Assembly (NCBI RefSeq): GCF_028550595.1
Contig: NZ_JAQQGN010000002.1
Coordinates: 674,491-738,490 of the forward strand
Direction of reading: 5' to 3'
DNA from: Luteimonas sp. BLCC-B24
Lineage (GTDB): Bacteria; Pseudomonadota; Gammaproteobacteria; Xanthomonadales; Xanthomonadaceae
Length of the DNA: 64,000 bases
Within the stretch, counting starts at the first letter, position 1. Each line of letters opens with the position of its first letter. Shown here piece after piece: positions 55,099 to 64,000 of this stretch. A program made the position numbers and the translations under genes. Under the pieces are notes generated by a model that saw only the letters and a program-made list of their open reading frames with translations, was not told where the DNA came from and made no database searches.

Positions 55099-56025
55099 AT
55101 GGACCGTTTCGATGCGATGCAGGCCTTCGTGCGTGTGGTGGAGGCCGGCAGCTTCACCAAGGCGGCCGAAACCCTGCGCACGAGCCGCAGCACGGTGAGC
55201 CAGCTGATCGGGCAGCTGGAGGCGCATCTGCGGGTCAAGCTGCTCCACCGCACCACACGGCAGGTCGCCGTGACCGCCGACGGCGCGGCCTATTACGAGC
55301 GCGTCGTGCGCCTGCTGGGCGATCTGGACGATGCCGAGACCAGTCTGTCGAGCGCCGCGGCCGCGCCGCGTGGCCGTCTGCGCGTCGACGTGCCGAGCCC
55401 CTTCGCGCGCACCCTGCTCGTACCCGCGCTGCCGGAATTCCATGCGCGCTACCCGGACATCCAGCTCGATCTCGGAGTCAGCGACCGGCGCGTCGATCTG
55501 ATCGGCGAGAACGTCGACTGCGTGGTGCGGGGCGGCACGATCACCGACCCGTCGCTCGTCGCGCGGCACGCCGGGGACCTGCAGCTCGGCGTCTACGCGG
55601 CGCCGACGTATCTGCACCGCATGGGCGAGCCCTCGCAGCCGCAGGCCCTCGAGGACGGGCACCATCGCATCGTCGGTTTCCTGTGGGCGCGCACCGGCAA
55701 GCCGCTGCCGTATGCGATGCAGCGTGGCGAGACGTCCGTGCTGGTCCACGGACGCTACGTCGTGGCGCTGGACGACGGCAATGCGTATCTGGCCGCCGGC
55801 CTCGCGGGCCTCGGGGTGATCTGGCTTCCGGCCTACATGGCCGACGCGCACGTGGCGAGCGGCGATCTCGTCGCGCTGTTCGAGGACTGGCGCATGGCGC
55901 CGATGCCCATGTACGTCGCGTTTCCGGCCAACCGCCACGTCAGCGCCAAGCTGCGCGCATTCGTCGACTGGGTGGTCGAGCTGATGGACCGGCACATGCC
56001 GGCGACCACGCGACCGCCCGTCTGA
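55099..56025 (+). CDS. LysR-family transcriptional regulator
   Basis: A 308-aa LTTR. The N-terminal winged HTH (MDRFDAMQAFVRVVEAGSFTKAAETL, seen in parts) is followed by a helical linker and an effector-binding domain of the periplasmic-binding-protein fold. It belongs to the DNA-binding group often called CrgA/PtxR-like. Its target may be the divergent RidA-like gene or the convergent pao cluster; unproven. Confidence 0.88.
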   Translation: MDRFDAMQAFVRVVEAGSFTKAAETLRTSRSTVSQLIGQLEAHLRVKLLHRTTRQVAVTADGAAYYERVVRLLGDLDDAETSLSSAAAAPRGRLRVDVPSPFARTLLVPALPEFHARYPDIQLDLGVSDRRVDLIGENVDCVVRGGTITDPSLVARHAGDLQLGVYAAPTYLHRMGEPSQPQALEDGHHRIVGFLWARTGKPLPYAMQRGETSVLVHGRYVVALDDGNAYLAAGLAGLGVIWLPAYMADAHVASGDLVALFEDWRMAPMPMYVAFPANRHVSAKLRAFVDWVVELMDRHMPATTRPPV

Positions 56026-56150
56026 GCCGGGCGGCACGCCGGGAGGCGACGGCGCTGCATCGAGGTCCCGGTGCGAGGCCGTGCGCCGCGGCGCCAGCAC
56101 CGCGGGCCGTTCCCGTACGAGGGCACCGACGTCGCGGCCGGTCGTAACCG

Positions 56151-58352
56151 TCAGGCGAGCCCCGGCAGGCCCCCGATGAGCTTTTCCAGCGTGATCGGGT
56201 AGTCACGGACGCGCACGCCGGTCGCGTTGTAGATGGCGTTGGCGACCGCGGCGGGCACGCCGCACAGGCCGAGCTCGCCGACGCCCTTGGCCTTCATCGG
56301 TGAACTGTCGGGATCGGCCTCGTCCAGGAACACGACGTCCTGCTCGGGGATGTCGGCATGCACGGGCACCTCGTAGCCGGCGAGGTCGTGGTTGACGAAG
56401 AAGCCCATCGTCTCGTCGACCACCAGCTCTTCGCTCAACGCGGCGCCGACGCCCATCGTCATCGCCCCGATCATCTGGCTGCGTGCCTGTTTCGGATTGA
56501 GGATGCGGCCCGCGGCGGCCACCGACAGCATGCGGCGCACGCGGGTCTCGCCGGTGTGCATGTCGACGCCGACCTCGACGAAGTGCGCGGCGAAGGTGCT
56601 GAGCTGCTTCTGCTTGTCGAGATCGCCGAACTCGATCGCGTCCTCGACCACCAGCTGGCCGTCGCCGGCCGCGTCGGCCAGCGGAAAGCTGCGTCCGCCC
56701 GCGCGCACCTGGCCGTCCACGAATTCGGCCGTGGCCGGGTCCAGTTCGAGACGCGTGGCCACCACCTCGCGCAGCTTCATGCAGGCCGCGTAGACACCCG
56801 CGGTCGCGCTGTTGGCGCCCCATTGGCCGCCCGAGCCGGCGGAGGCCGGAAATGCGGAATCACCGAGTTTCACGTCGATCGCCTCGATCGGCAGGCCCAG
56901 GGTCTCGGCCGCGGTCTGCGCGATGATGGTGTAGCTGCCGGTGCCGATGTCGGTCATGTCGGTTTCGATGGTGACGCGGCCATCGCCGTCGAGCCGCGCA
57001 CGCGCGCCGGACTTCATCACCGGCGCATTCCGGAAGCCTGCGGCCATGCCCATGCCGACCAGCCAGCGGCCGTCGCGCACGGCGCCGGTGGGCTGGCGTT
57101 GGCTCCAGCCGAATTTCTCGGCGCCCTGGCGCAGGCACTCGACGAACTGCCGCTGCGAGAACGGACGTTCGGGATTTTCCGGATCCACCTGGGTGTCGTT
57201 GCGGATGCGGAACTCGACCGGATCCATGCCGAGTTTCTCGGCCATTTCGTCCATGGCGATTTCCAGCGCCATCATCCCCGGCGTTTCGCCCGGCGCGCGC
57301 ATGGCATTGCCCTCGGGAAGATCGAGCGTGGCCAGACGCATCCTGGTCATGCGGTGCTCGCCGGCGTAGAGCAGACGCGTCTGTTGCACGGCGACCTCGG
57401 GCCCGCCGCCTTCCAGGTCGCCGGACCAGCTTTCATGGCCGATCGCGGTGATCGTGCCGTCGCGGCGCGCCCCGATGCGGATGCGTTGTTCGGTGGCCGG
57501 ACGGTGGGTGGTGTTGTTGGCGATCAGCGGGCGGTGCAGCGCCACCTTGACCGGGCGTTTGGCCGCCTTCGCGCCGAGCGCGGCGAGCACGGCGTCGGCG
57601 CGCACGAAGAGCTTTCCGCCGAACCCGCCGCCGATGTACGGTGAGACCAGGCGCACCTTGTCGGCGGGAATGCCGAGCGTGCGCGCGACATCGCCCTTGC
57701 CCCAGGCGATCATCTGGTTCGAGGTCCAGATCGTCACCTGGTCGCCTTCCCAGGCAGCGAGCGAGGCCATCGGCTCCATCATCGCGTGCGACTGGTCGGG
57801 CGTGGTGTAGGTGGCATCCAGTGTGACCTCGGCCGCGGCGAACGCGCTGTCGAAGTCGCCGACGGCCGAATCGGCCGGCGTGTCGCCACCCTGCGGCTTG
57901 ATCGCATTGTCCTTCTCGCGCGACAGCGAGAAGCGCCCGCGCTCGCGGCGGTAGTCCACCCGCACCAGTGCGGCCGCGGCGCGCGCCTGTTCGAAGGTCT
58001 CGGCGACCACCAGCGCGATGGCCTGGTGATAGTGCTGGATCTGCGGTCCGCCGAGCAGGGTGGCGGTATTCATGCGGCCCTTGCCGAGCTTGCCGGCGTT
58101 CTGCGCGGTCACGACCGCCAGAACACCCGGGGCACGTTCGGCCGCCGAGATGTCGATGGACGCGATCCGGCCCTTGGCGATGCCGGCGCCGACGACGTGC
58201 CCATAAGCCGCGCGCCCGGTGACGTCGTGCCACTCGTAGGCGTAATGCGCGGTGCCGGTCACCTTGTACTTGCCGTCGATGCGGTCGATCGGCTGGCCCA
58301 CGACGCGCATGCGGTCGATCGGGTTCTGGCCTGCAGGCGTGTCGAATTTCAT
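56151..58352 (-). CDS. paoC: Molybdenum aldehyde oxidoreductase, large subunit (PaoC-like)
   Basis: Molybdopterin-binding subunit of 733 aa of a xanthine-oxidase-family enzyme. It starts [20 protein letters not shown], has the pterin-binding [13 protein letters not shown] and the catalytic Glu in [13 protein letters not shown] near the C terminus. It most resembles E. coli PaoC, the subunit of the periplasmic aldehyde oxidoreductase PaoABC that uses MCD cofactor. It ends a paoABC operon with 4-bp overlaps. No PaoD/XdhC-type maturation gene is found here. Confidence 0.88.
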   Translation of the reverse strand: MKFDTPAGQNPIDRMRVVGQPIDRIDGKYKVTGTAHYAYEWHDVTGRAAYGHVVGAGIAKGRIASIDISAAERAPGVLAVVTAQNAGKLGKGRMNTATLLGGPQIQHYHQAIALVVAETFEQARAAAALVRVDYRRERGRFSLSREKDNAIKPQGGDTPADSAVGDFDSAFAAAEVTLDATYTTPDQSHAMMEPMASLAAWEGDQVTIWTSNQMIAWGKGDVARTLGIPADKVRLVSPYIGGGFGGKLFVRADAVLAALGAKAAKRPVKVALHRPLIANNTTHRPATEQRIRIGARRDGTITAIGHESWSGDLEGGGPEVAVQQTRLLYAGEHRMTRMRLATLDLPEGNAMRAPGETPGMMALEIAMDEMAEKLGMDPVEFRIRNDTQVDPENPERPFSQRQFVECLRQGAEKFGWSQRQPTGAVRDGRWLVGMGMAAGFRNAPVMKSGARARLDGDGRVTIETDMTDIGTGSYTIIAQTAAETLGLPIEAIDVKLGDSAFPASAGSGGQWGANSATAGVYAACMKLREVVATRLELDPATAEFVDGQVRAGGRSFPLADAAGDGQLVVEDAIEFGDLDKQKQLSTFAAHFVEVGVDMHTGETRVRRMLSVAAAGRILNPKQARSQMIGAMTMGVGAALSEELVVDETMGFFVNHDLAGYEVPVHADIPEQDVVFLDEADPDSSPMKAKGVGELGLCGVPAAVANAIYNATGVRVRDYPITLEKLIGGLPGLA

Positions 58353-59308
58353 GAGCGGGCCTCCTGGGCGTCGGCGAGCGCCGCGGCGATGGTCCGCTCG
58401 GCGAGGGCCAGCTTGAACCGGTTGTCGTCGGTGGGCGTGGCGCCCTCGAACAGGCGCGCCGCGACGGCGCTGGCGCCGCGCGGAAGTTCCGCGTCCGCCG
58501 CGGGGCTGCGCCACGGCATGTGTGCGACCCCGCCGACGGCCACGCGGCCACTGCCGTCGCTGTGGACGACCAGTGCGACCGACACCAGCGCAAACGCGTA
58601 CGACGCGCGATCGCGCACCTTGCGGTAGACGTGACGGCCGCCCGGGGGCGGAGGCAGCACGACGGCGGTGATCAGCTCGCCCGGTTGCAGGACGGTCTCG
58701 CGCTGCGGCGTGGTGCCCGGCGGCAGATAGAAGGCGTCGAGCGCGATGCGCCGGGTGTCACCATCCGCGCCGACGGTCTCGACCACGGCGTCGAGCACGC
58801 GCATGGCGACGGCCATGTCGCCCGGATGGGTGGCGATGCATTGCGGGCTGCCGCCGATCACCGCGAGCTGCCGGCTGTAGCCATCGAGCGCGCCACAGCC
58901 GCTGCCGGGCAGGCGTTTGTTGCAGGCCTGGTCGGTATCGTAGAAATACGGGCAACGGGTCCGTTGCAGCAGGTTGCCGGCCGTCGTGGCCTGGTTGCGC
59001 AACTGGCCGGATGCGCCGGCGAGCAGCGCGCGCGACAGCACCGCGTAATCGCGGCGCACGCGGGCGTCGGCGGCGAGATCGGTATTGCGCACCAGCGCGC
59101 CGATGCGCAACCCGCCGTCGTCGGTGGGCATGATGGTGTCCAGGCCCAGGCCGTTGACGTCGATCAGATGCGCCGGCGTCTCGATCTCGAGCTTCATCAG
59201 GTCGAGCAGATTGGTACCGCCGGCGATGAACTTCGCGCCCGGCGTGCGGGCCGCGGCGGACGCGGCGGCGGCGGGCGTCTCGGCGCGTTCGAAACCGAAG
59301 GCCTTCAT
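58349..59308 (-). CDS. paoB: Aldehyde oxidoreductase FAD subunit (PaoB-like)
   Basis: FAD-binding subunit of 319 aa. The FAD motif is [15 protein letters not shown] Cys cluster typical of PaoB, which holds a [4Fe-4S] centre, is visible as [15 protein letters not shown] and [12 protein letters not shown]. It overlaps both neighbours by 4 bp. A CO-dehydrogenase-type C-terminal domain follows. Confidence 0.88.
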   Translation of the reverse strand: MKAFGFERAETPAAAASAAARTPGAKFIAGGTNLLDLMKLEIETPAHLIDVNGLGLDTIMPTDDGGLRIGALVRNTDLAADARVRRDYAVLSRALLAGASGQLRNQATTAGNLLQRTRCPYFYDTDQACNKRLPGSGCGALDGYSRQLAVIGGSPQCIATHPGDMAVAMRVLDAVVETVGADGDTRRIALDAFYLPPGTTPQRETVLQPGELITAVVLPPPPGGRHVYRKVRDRASYAFALVSVALVVHSDGSGRVAVGGVAHMPWRSPAADAELPRGASAVAARLFEGATPTDDNRFKLALAERTIAAALADAQEARS

Positions 59309-59961
59309 GCGCCGGCCCTCCGGCTGCGCGCTCCACCGACGTCCTCGATCGCATCGAGGATGTTGGCGTAGGCGCCGCAACGGCACAGGTTGCCGCTCAT
59401 GCGCTCGCGGATCTCGTCGCTGCTGAGTTCGGGGCGGGCGGTGAGATCGGCCGTGACGTGGCTGGGGATGCCGGCCCGCACTTCGTCGAGCACGGCGACC
59501 GCCGAGCAGATCTGGCCGGGCGTGCAATAGCCGCACTGGTAGCCGTCGTGCTTCACGAACGCGGCCTGCATCGGATGCAGGGTCTCCGGAGTGCCGAGGC
59601 CTTCGATCGTCGTGACCTTGGCGCCAGCCTGCATCACCGCCAGAGTGAGGCAGGCGTTCACGCGGCGGCCGTCGACGATCACCGTGCAGGCACCGCACTG
59701 GCCGTGATCGCACCCCTTCTTGGTGCCGGTCAGCTGCAGATCCTCGCGCAGCAGATCGAGCAGGGTGGTGCGGGTGTCGACCTCGCGCTCCACGCGCGTG
59801 CCGTTGACTTCCATCGAGACGCGGCGGGTGACGGGCGCGCGGGCGGCATCGGGGGCACCTGCGACGGCCGCGACCGCGCCCTGCGCGAACGCGGGCGCCG
59901 CGACGGAACCGGCGGTGGCCGCGCCTGCCTTGAGCAGTTCGCGGCGTGTGAGTGGCGGCAT
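59305..59961 (-). CDS. paoA: Aldehyde oxidoreductase 2Fe-2S subunit (PaoA-like)
   Basis: Iron-sulfur subunit of 218 aa with a Tat signal peptide ([15 protein letters not shown], residues 3-17) that exports the whole complex to the periplasm. Two [2Fe-2S] sites: plant-type [12 protein letters not shown] with a later ACL, and the second in QCGYCTPGQ and [12 protein letters not shown] is six bases before ATG 59961. First gene of the paoABC-like operon. Confidence 0.9.
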   Translation of the reverse strand: MPPLTRRELLKAGAATAGSVAAPAFAQGAVAAVAGAPDAARAPVTRRVSMEVNGTRVEREVDTRTTLLDLLREDLQLTGTKKGCDHGQCGACTVIVDGRRVNACLTLAVMQAGAKVTTIEGLGTPETLHPMQAAFVKHDGYQCGYCTPGQICSAVAVLDEVRAGIPSHVTADLTARPELSSDEIRERMSGNLCRCGAYANILDAIEDVGGARSRRAGA

Positions 59962-60274
59962 GGGAAGTCCTCTGGGCTGGCGTCTGGGGCTGGCGACGGG
60001 GACGCGACGGCGCAACGCACCGGGCTGCGCGAGCATGCGCGCCCGCATGTTGTGGTCGGGTCAATACGTCGGGCGGGACAGGGTGCCGGCTCGACGCGCG
60101 CGCGCGCGTGCACGTGCGATCCGGCGGGCGAGGGGACGCGCGGTGAGTGTGTGAATGCGCACCGGGCGTCACCGTGTCAACGCGAGACCGGCGGACCGTC
60201 ACGACCGGGCGTCCAGTGTCCGCCGACGGAAGCAACCCGGCCGCCCCGTGCACGCGAAACGCGCGGGGGACGGC
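59962..60274. other. Intergenic region upstream of paoA
   Basis: 313 bp with the pao promoter and the 3' flank of the TetR gene. A 23-bp alternating purine/pyrimidine run (60094-60116, CG- and CA-steps) may form Z-DNA. No gene or T-run terminator seen. Confidence 0.4.
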
Positions 60275-60964
60275 CTAGAGCGGGGCGCGCTCGCGGCCGC
60301 CGGCGGTGTCGCGGCTGAGCGCGTGGGCGCCGCGCAACAGCATGCGGATCATCTGCGCGAGTTCGTCGACGAGCGCCTCGTCACGCTCGGGCGGCGAGTC
60401 CAGCGCGGTGCCGCCGAGGGCGAACACGAGGCGGGTGATCGCGCGCGACACCAGTTCCGGCCGGTGGAAGGCCAGCCCCTGGGCAGCGGCGATGCGGATC
60501 AGGTCCGCGCGCAACTCGTCCTCGAAGAAATGCAGCTGACGGTCGACCGCGCGCTTGAACGCGTCCGAGCCCACCGTGCCCTCGCGCAACAGCACGTGCA
60601 GCAGCTTGTCGTCGGCCCGCAGCCGCTCCATGAACGCCTCCAGCGAGCCGCGCACGATGCTGCGGCCGGACACCGCGCGCCGGCGGGCATCGCCGATGAT
60701 GCCGCGCAGCGATTCGCCGGCGACATCGATCAAGGCGACGGCCAGTTCGTCCATGTCGTGGAACTGGCGATAGAAGCTGTTCGGCGCGATGCCGGCCTCG
60801 CGCGCGACCTCGCGCAGGCTCAACGTCGAGACGCTGCGATGCGGGCCGAGCAGGCGCATGGCCGCGGCGATCAGGTCCTCGCGCACGATGGATGGCTTGC
60901 GGCCGGGGCCGTCGGAGACGGTGCTGACATCGTCGCTGGCGGGCGCAGGGCTGCGGACGGACAC
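60275..60964 (-). CDS. desT: TetR-family repressor, DesT/FabR-like
   Basis: A 229-aa TetR-family protein. The HTH is STLSLREVAREAGIAPNSFYRQF (seen in parts: TLSLREVAREAGIA and PNSFYRQF), as in FabR and DesT, which sense the acyl-CoA unsaturation state. It is divergent from a ferredoxin reductase and a desaturase, exactly the desT-desCB order of Pseudomonas aeruginosa. GTG start at 60964. It likely represses the two divergent genes and may autoregulate. Confidence 0.82.
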   Translation of the reverse strand: MSVRSPAPASDDVSTVSDGPGRKPSIVREDLIAAAMRLLGPHRSVSTLSLREVAREAGIAPNSFYRQFHDMDELAVALIDVAGESLRGIIGDARRRAVSGRSIVRGSLEAFMERLRADDKLLHVLLREGTVGSDAFKRAVDRQLHFFEDELRADLIRIAAAQGLAFHRPELVSRAITRLVFALGGTALDSPPERDEALVDELAQMIRMLLRGAHALSRDTAGGRERAPL

Positions 60965-61104
60965 AGGCGGAAATCGCGGCGACGGTGGGCAAGCATACCA
61001 GCGCGGGGCCGCGGGTCCGGACGCGGCGGCGCGGTCACCGGTCCGCTGTCCGTCGTACGAGACCCGCGCCTGAATCGCAAGGATGCTGCATTGCGGAATT
61101 AATG

Positions 61105-61137
61105 CACACGTGTATACACAGGCGTGCGGATGCCTGT
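61105..61137. promoter_or_regulatory. Palindromic operator candidates before desC
   Basis: Overlapping palindromes ACACGTGT (61106-61113) and GTGTATACAC (61110-61119), then ACAGGC-N8-GCCTGT (61118-61137). The core ACACGTGT also occurs in E. coli FabR operators. They end 12 bp before the desC ATG, suited to repression. Confidence 0.5.
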
Positions 61138-61149
61138 ACAGTGACGTAC

Positions 61150-62259
61150 ATGTCAGCCGTCACGCCCGTTCCTACCCGTCCGCGCAGCCGCCTGCGCCGG
61201 CTCGCCGCGCCCTTCGTCGCACCGCCCGTGTTCGATTTCTGGGCGCAGCGGCTGCATCCCACGTGGACGTGGGAACGGCCGCTGGCGCGGATCGTCGGCC
61301 ACGCACCGGCCGCCGCCGGCGCGGTCACCCTGACCCTGACGCCGAACCGTCACTGGGCGGGCGCGCGGCCAGGCCAGCACGTCAACCTCGGCGCCGACAT
61401 CGACGGCGTACGCGTGACCCGCAGCTACAGCCTCGACGCACCGGTGGCCGCCGACGGGCGCATCACGATCACGGTCAAGGGCATCGAGGGTGGCCGCATG
61501 AGCCGGCACCTGCTGGATCCGGCCCGCATCGGCGACGTGCTCGACATCGGTCCGGGCTTCGGTGACATGACGCTCGATCCTGCGGCAGCGGGCGTGCCGC
61601 GCCTGCTGCTTGCGGGCGGCAGCGGCATCACGCCGCTGATGGCGCTGGTGCGCCAGTTGGCGGGGCAGGGCATGCCGGCGCCGGTGACGCTGCTGTACTG
61701 GGCGCGCACGCGTGCCGAGTTCTGCTTCGCCGACGAGCTGCGCGCGTTGGCCGCGCGCCAGGCCGGGTTCGACCTGCGCTTCATGCTGACCGGCGAAGCG
61801 CCGGCTGCCGACGACGAAGCCGCCGGCCGGATCGAGGCGGAAGCGCTCGCGTCGCTGGTACCGGATCTGGCGGCGCGTCACGTCGATGCCTGCGGCCCCG
61901 GCGGGTTCGTCGCCGCCGCCGAAGGCCTGCTCACGGGCCGCGTGGCGGCGTTGCGCAGCGAAGCCTTCACGCCCCCGCCGCGTCCGCCCGCCGACGACAC
62001 CGGCACGGTCGCGGTACGCCTGCTGCGGAGCGGCCGTGACCTGCAGCTGCCGCGCGGCATCGCCCTGCTCGAGGCGCTGGAAGCGGCAGGTGTGAAGCCG
62101 CGTTCGGGCTGCCGCATGGGCATCTGCAACACCTGCGCCTGCGGCAAGTCCGCCGGCACGGCGCGCGATCTGCGCACCGGTGCCGCCAATGGCGAACCCA
62201 CCCAGGCGCTGAAGCTGTGCATCAACAGCGCGGTGTCCGATCTCGTCCTCGATCTCTGA
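61150..62259 (+). CDS. desC: Ferredoxin reductase (DesC-like)
   Basis: A 369-aa oxidoreductase with an FAD/FMN domain (VTRSYSLDAP), an NAD domain (LLLAGGSGITPLMALV) and a C-terminal [2Fe-2S] ferredoxin domain (CRMGICNTCACGK ... KLC). It should pass electrons from NAD(P)H to the desaturase encoded just downstream, with which it overlaps. Confidence 0.88.
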   Translation: MSAVTPVPTRPRSRLRRLAAPFVAPPVFDFWAQRLHPTWTWERPLARIVGHAPAAAGAVTLTLTPNRHWAGARPGQHVNLGADIDGVRVTRSYSLDAPVAADGRITITVKGIEGGRMSRHLLDPARIGDVLDIGPGFGDMTLDPAAAGVPRLLLAGGSGITPLMALVRQLAGQGMPAPVTLLYWARTRAEFCFADELRALAARQAGFDLRFMLTGEAPAADDEAAGRIEAEALASLVPDLAARHVDACGPGGFVAAAEGLLTGRVAALRSEAFTPPPRPPADDTGTVAVRLLRSGRDLQLPRGIALLEALEAAGVKPRSGCRMGICNTCACGKSAGTARDLRTGAANGEPTQALKLCINSAVSDLVLDL

Positions 62260-63416
62260 TGTCCGGAATGTCCATGACCCACGCCGCCCCCGCTGCCCGT
62301 CGTCTCGGCCCCCAGGAACTCGATGCCTTCGGCGCCGAACTCGACGCGCTGCACACGCGCACGATGGCCCAGGTGGGCAAGGTCGATGCCGATTACATCC
62401 GCAAGGTGGTGCGCTGGGTGCGCTACTGCGGCTTCGGCGGCCGCGCGCTGCTGATGGTCGGTGCGATCGGCGGCGCATTCGTGCCGTGGCTGCTGTGGCC
62501 GGCCTGCATCGCCGGCGTACTGCTGCTGGCGCTGGCCAAGATCATGGAGAACATGGAAGTCGGCCACAACGTGATCCACGGCCAGTACGACTTCATGGGC
62601 GATCCGCAGTTCAACAGCCGCACCTACGAGTGGGACATCGTGGCGACGGCCGACAACTGGCGCCATTCGCACAATTTCCGCCACCACACCTACACCAACG
62701 TCCGCGGCATGGACGACGATATCGGCTACGGCCTGCTGCGCATCTTTCCCGAACAGCGCTGGCGCCCGTTCTATCTGCTGCAGCCGTTCATCGCGGTGGT
62801 GTTCGCGCTGTATTTCCAGTGGGGCGTGGCGATCCAGGAACTCAAGCTGGGGCGCTGGTTCGCCGGCAAGATGCCCAAGGGGAAGATGCGCCGCGACTTC
62901 GCGCCGGTGGGCCGCAAGATGGGCCGCCAGCTGCTGAAGGACTATCTGCTGTTCCCCGCATTGGCCGGTCCGTTCTTCCTGCCGGTGCTGCTGGGCAACC
63001 TGGCCGCGAACGGCATCCGCAATCTCTGGACGTACGTGATCATCTTCTGCGGTCACTTCACCGCCGACGCGGAAGTGTTCCCGAAGGAGTCGATCCGCAA
63101 CGAGTCGCGTGGGCACTGGTACATGCGCCAGCTGCGCGGTTCGTCGAACATCGGCGGCGGCCGGGTGATGGACCTGCTCAGCGGCAATCTGAGCCACCAG
63201 ATCGAGCACCACTTCTATCCGGACGTGCCGGCACACCGGTATGCGGCCATCGCGGTCGAGGTGCGCGAGATCTGCGCGCGTTACGGCCAGCCCTACAACA
63301 CCGGCTCGCTGCCGCGGCAGTTCGGCGAGGTGGTGTGGCGGATCCTCCGGCATGCGTTTCCGAGCCGTCCGAAGCGGGCCCGCAACGCGCCGGAGGGCGT
63401 GCTGCAGCAGGCGTGA
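62259..63416 (+). CDS. desB: Acyl-CoA/fatty-acid desaturase (DesB-like)
   Basis: A 385-aa membrane-bound diiron desaturase. The three His boxes are HNVIH (103-107), HSHNFRHH (136-143) and HQIEHH (313-318). Two TM helix pairs separate them. It introduces a double bond into acyl chains of membrane lipids. The ATG at 62259 overlaps the desC stop (TGATG); ATG 62268 and 62274 are alternatives. A terminator follows in about 40 bp. Confidence 0.9.
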   Translation: MSGMSMTHAAPAARRLGPQELDAFGAELDALHTRTMAQVGKVDADYIRKVVRWVRYCGFGGRALLMVGAIGGAFVPWLLWPACIAGVLLLALAKIMENMEVGHNVIHGQYDFMGDPQFNSRTYEWDIVATADNWRHSHNFRHHTYTNVRGMDDDIGYGLLRIFPEQRWRPFYLLQPFIAVVFALYFQWGVAIQELKLGRWFAGKMPKGKMRRDFAPVGRKMGRQLLKDYLLFPALAGPFFLPVLLGNLAANGIRNLWTYVIIFCGHFTADAEVFPKESIRNESRGHWYMRQLRGSSNIGGGRVMDLLSGNLSHQIEHHFYPDVPAHRYAAIAVEVREICARYGQPYNTGSLPRQFGEVVWRILRHAFPSRPKRARNAPEGVLQQA

Positions 63417-63604
63417 GTGTGGTCCCGGTGTGATACCGGGCCACGTGACGCAGTCGAACGCCCCGCCTCGTGCGGGGCGTTTGCGTTCCGGATATCGAAA
63501 AAGTGCGTGGGCGCGGGGGCTGCGCGGTTCGGTGCGAGCGTGCTTGACGAAATGCGAGGTGACGCTTCTTTCGTCGCAGTCGTTTTTGCGGCTGGCGCGC
63601 TCGA
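63417..63604. other. 3' region of desB
   Basis: Contains the desB terminator and then about 120 bp of sequence without any gene that I can support. Confidence 0.4.
63457..63484 (+). terminator. Intrinsic terminator after desB
   Basis: AACGCCCCGC, loop CTCGT, GCGGGGCGTT, followed by TGCG. The stem is strong; the T run is short. Confidence 0.65.
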
Positions 63605-63705
63605 ACCGTGCCTTGCCTTTGCCTTTGCCTTTGCCTTTGCTTTTTCTTTTGCCTTGGCTTTTGCCTTGGCCTTGGTGCTGGAGTTGGCTTTGGCTTTGCT
63701 ATTGA
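63605..63705. repeat. Degenerate GCCTTT hexamer repeat
   Basis: Runs of GCCTTT and related CTTTTG/CTTGGC units, about 100 bp. The minus strand would read as a Lys-Ala repeat (KAKAKA). Low-complexity; I take it as a repeat tract rather than a gene. Confidence 0.8.
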
Positions 63706-63953
63706 TCTGATCGAGCCGTAAAGCGAGCCGAGTATCGCAGGGCGGCGGGGCCGAAGAGCAGCCCATGTCTGAGCAGCGAGTTTGGGCTGCGTCGCCGTAA
63801 AGGTGACAATGTGCCCCGTTGCCCGAGAAGCGCAGGGGCCCCGCCGCGGCTTCATGCGGCGGATCGCGTCCGGCGATGGCGGTTTGACTCGCGCCTCCGG
63901 CACTCGCCCTGCGGGCCGGCCTCGCCGTTCGCCAGCGCATCGGCGCTGTCGTG
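63706..63953. other. Uncharacterised sequence before terminal repeat
   Basis: About 250 bp, GC-rich, with phrases such as GGTTTGACTCGCGCCTCC and GCCCTGCGGGCC. It probably belongs to the same intergenic repeat unit as the hairpins that follow; no gene is supported. Confidence 0.35.
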
Positions 63954-64000
63954 CTTACTTTTGACAAGACAAAAGTAAGCCGCGCGAACAGCGCGGAAGC
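63954..64000. repeat. Double-hairpin repeat core, truncated by window end
   Basis: CTTACTTTTG, loop ACAAGA, CAAAAGTAAG (63954-63979), directly followed by CCGCGC-GAACA-GCGCGG (63980-63996) and AAGC. The same order (TTACTTTT hairpin, CCG..CGG hairpin, GAAGC) occurs at 13244-13301 in the phoB-phoR element, so this is a second member of the family. Confidence 0.75.

Noticed and set aside
63605..63705. Possible CRISPR array
   Set aside because: Six-base units without spacers; no cas genes anywhere in the window.
63293..63967. Minus-strand frame of 224 aa with a Lys-Ala repeat
   Set aside because: The repeat is a hexamer DNA tract; the rest is antisense to desB or repeat DNA. No RBS or domain.

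Overview
The window is about 64 kb of GC-rich (near 70%), densely coding chromosome. Gene order and protein types (phoB-phoR-ppk-ppx, surE-pcm-yqaA-nlpD, tig-clpP-clpX-lon, hfq-hflX-hflK-hflC-purA, an NAD-type isocitrate dehydrogenase, a desT-desCB-like desaturase locus) point to a gammaproteobacterium of the Xanthomonadaceae, most like Luteimonas or Lysobacter. This is an inference from synteny; no rRNA gene is present. There is no prophage, CRISPR array, transposase or plasmid gene, so most of the window is core genome.

Layout. 1-818 holds no gene I can support. 819-5974 is a creB-creC-creD two-component locus followed, with ATGA overlaps, by a GNAT acetyltransferase and a nitrilase-superfamily enzyme; a CreB-tag-like site lies before creD. 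5991-14335 is a minus-strand phosphate/polyphosphate block: phoB with a three-unit Pho box, phoR, ppk1 and ppx, followed by a glycosyltransferase and a PAP2 phosphatase. Between phoB and phoR sits a 385-bp element with 74-bp inverted termini. 14661-19790 carries bepA, a glutaredoxin, an AhpD-like protein, NAD-isocitrate dehydrogenase and an NhaC antiporter. 20039-23817 holds five tRNA genes (Arg, Pro, His, Lys, Leu) around a Bax-inhibitor-1 homologue, a transglutaminase-like protein and a zinc metallopeptidase.

24069-30159 is the protein-quality-control block tig-clpP-clpX-lon, with a sigma-32-type promoter before lon. 30509-38677 has an Smr protein, the surE-pcm-yqaA-nlpD operon, a two-repeat exported protein of unknown function, an Mth938-like protein, YhbY, rlmE and ftsH. 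39175-48594 has folP, putP, miaA, hfq, hflX, hflK, hflC, a DUF2065 protein and purA. 48640-56025 is more accessory: a YgjP-like metallopeptidase with an apparent frameshift, an H-NS-type protein, a formate/nitrite-type channel, an AraC/SDR pair, a DUF2231/sorbosone-dehydrogenase pair and a RidA-like/LysR pair. 56151-59961 is a paoABC-like Tat-exported molybdenum aldehyde oxidoreductase. 60275-63416 is a TetR (DesT/FabR-like) repressor divergent from a ferredoxin reductase and a fatty-acid desaturase. The window ends in a low-complexity hexamer repeat and a structured sequence that resembles the core of the phoB-phoR element.

The most interesting non-genic signal is this paired structured repeat. 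In the phoBR copy the two arms keep their nested hairpins through paired base changes, and both arms look like terminators pointing into the element, which would separate phoB from phoR transcription. Several neighbours expected from xanthomonad gene order (rpoS after nlpD, hupB after lon, hisZ before purA) are not at their usual places.
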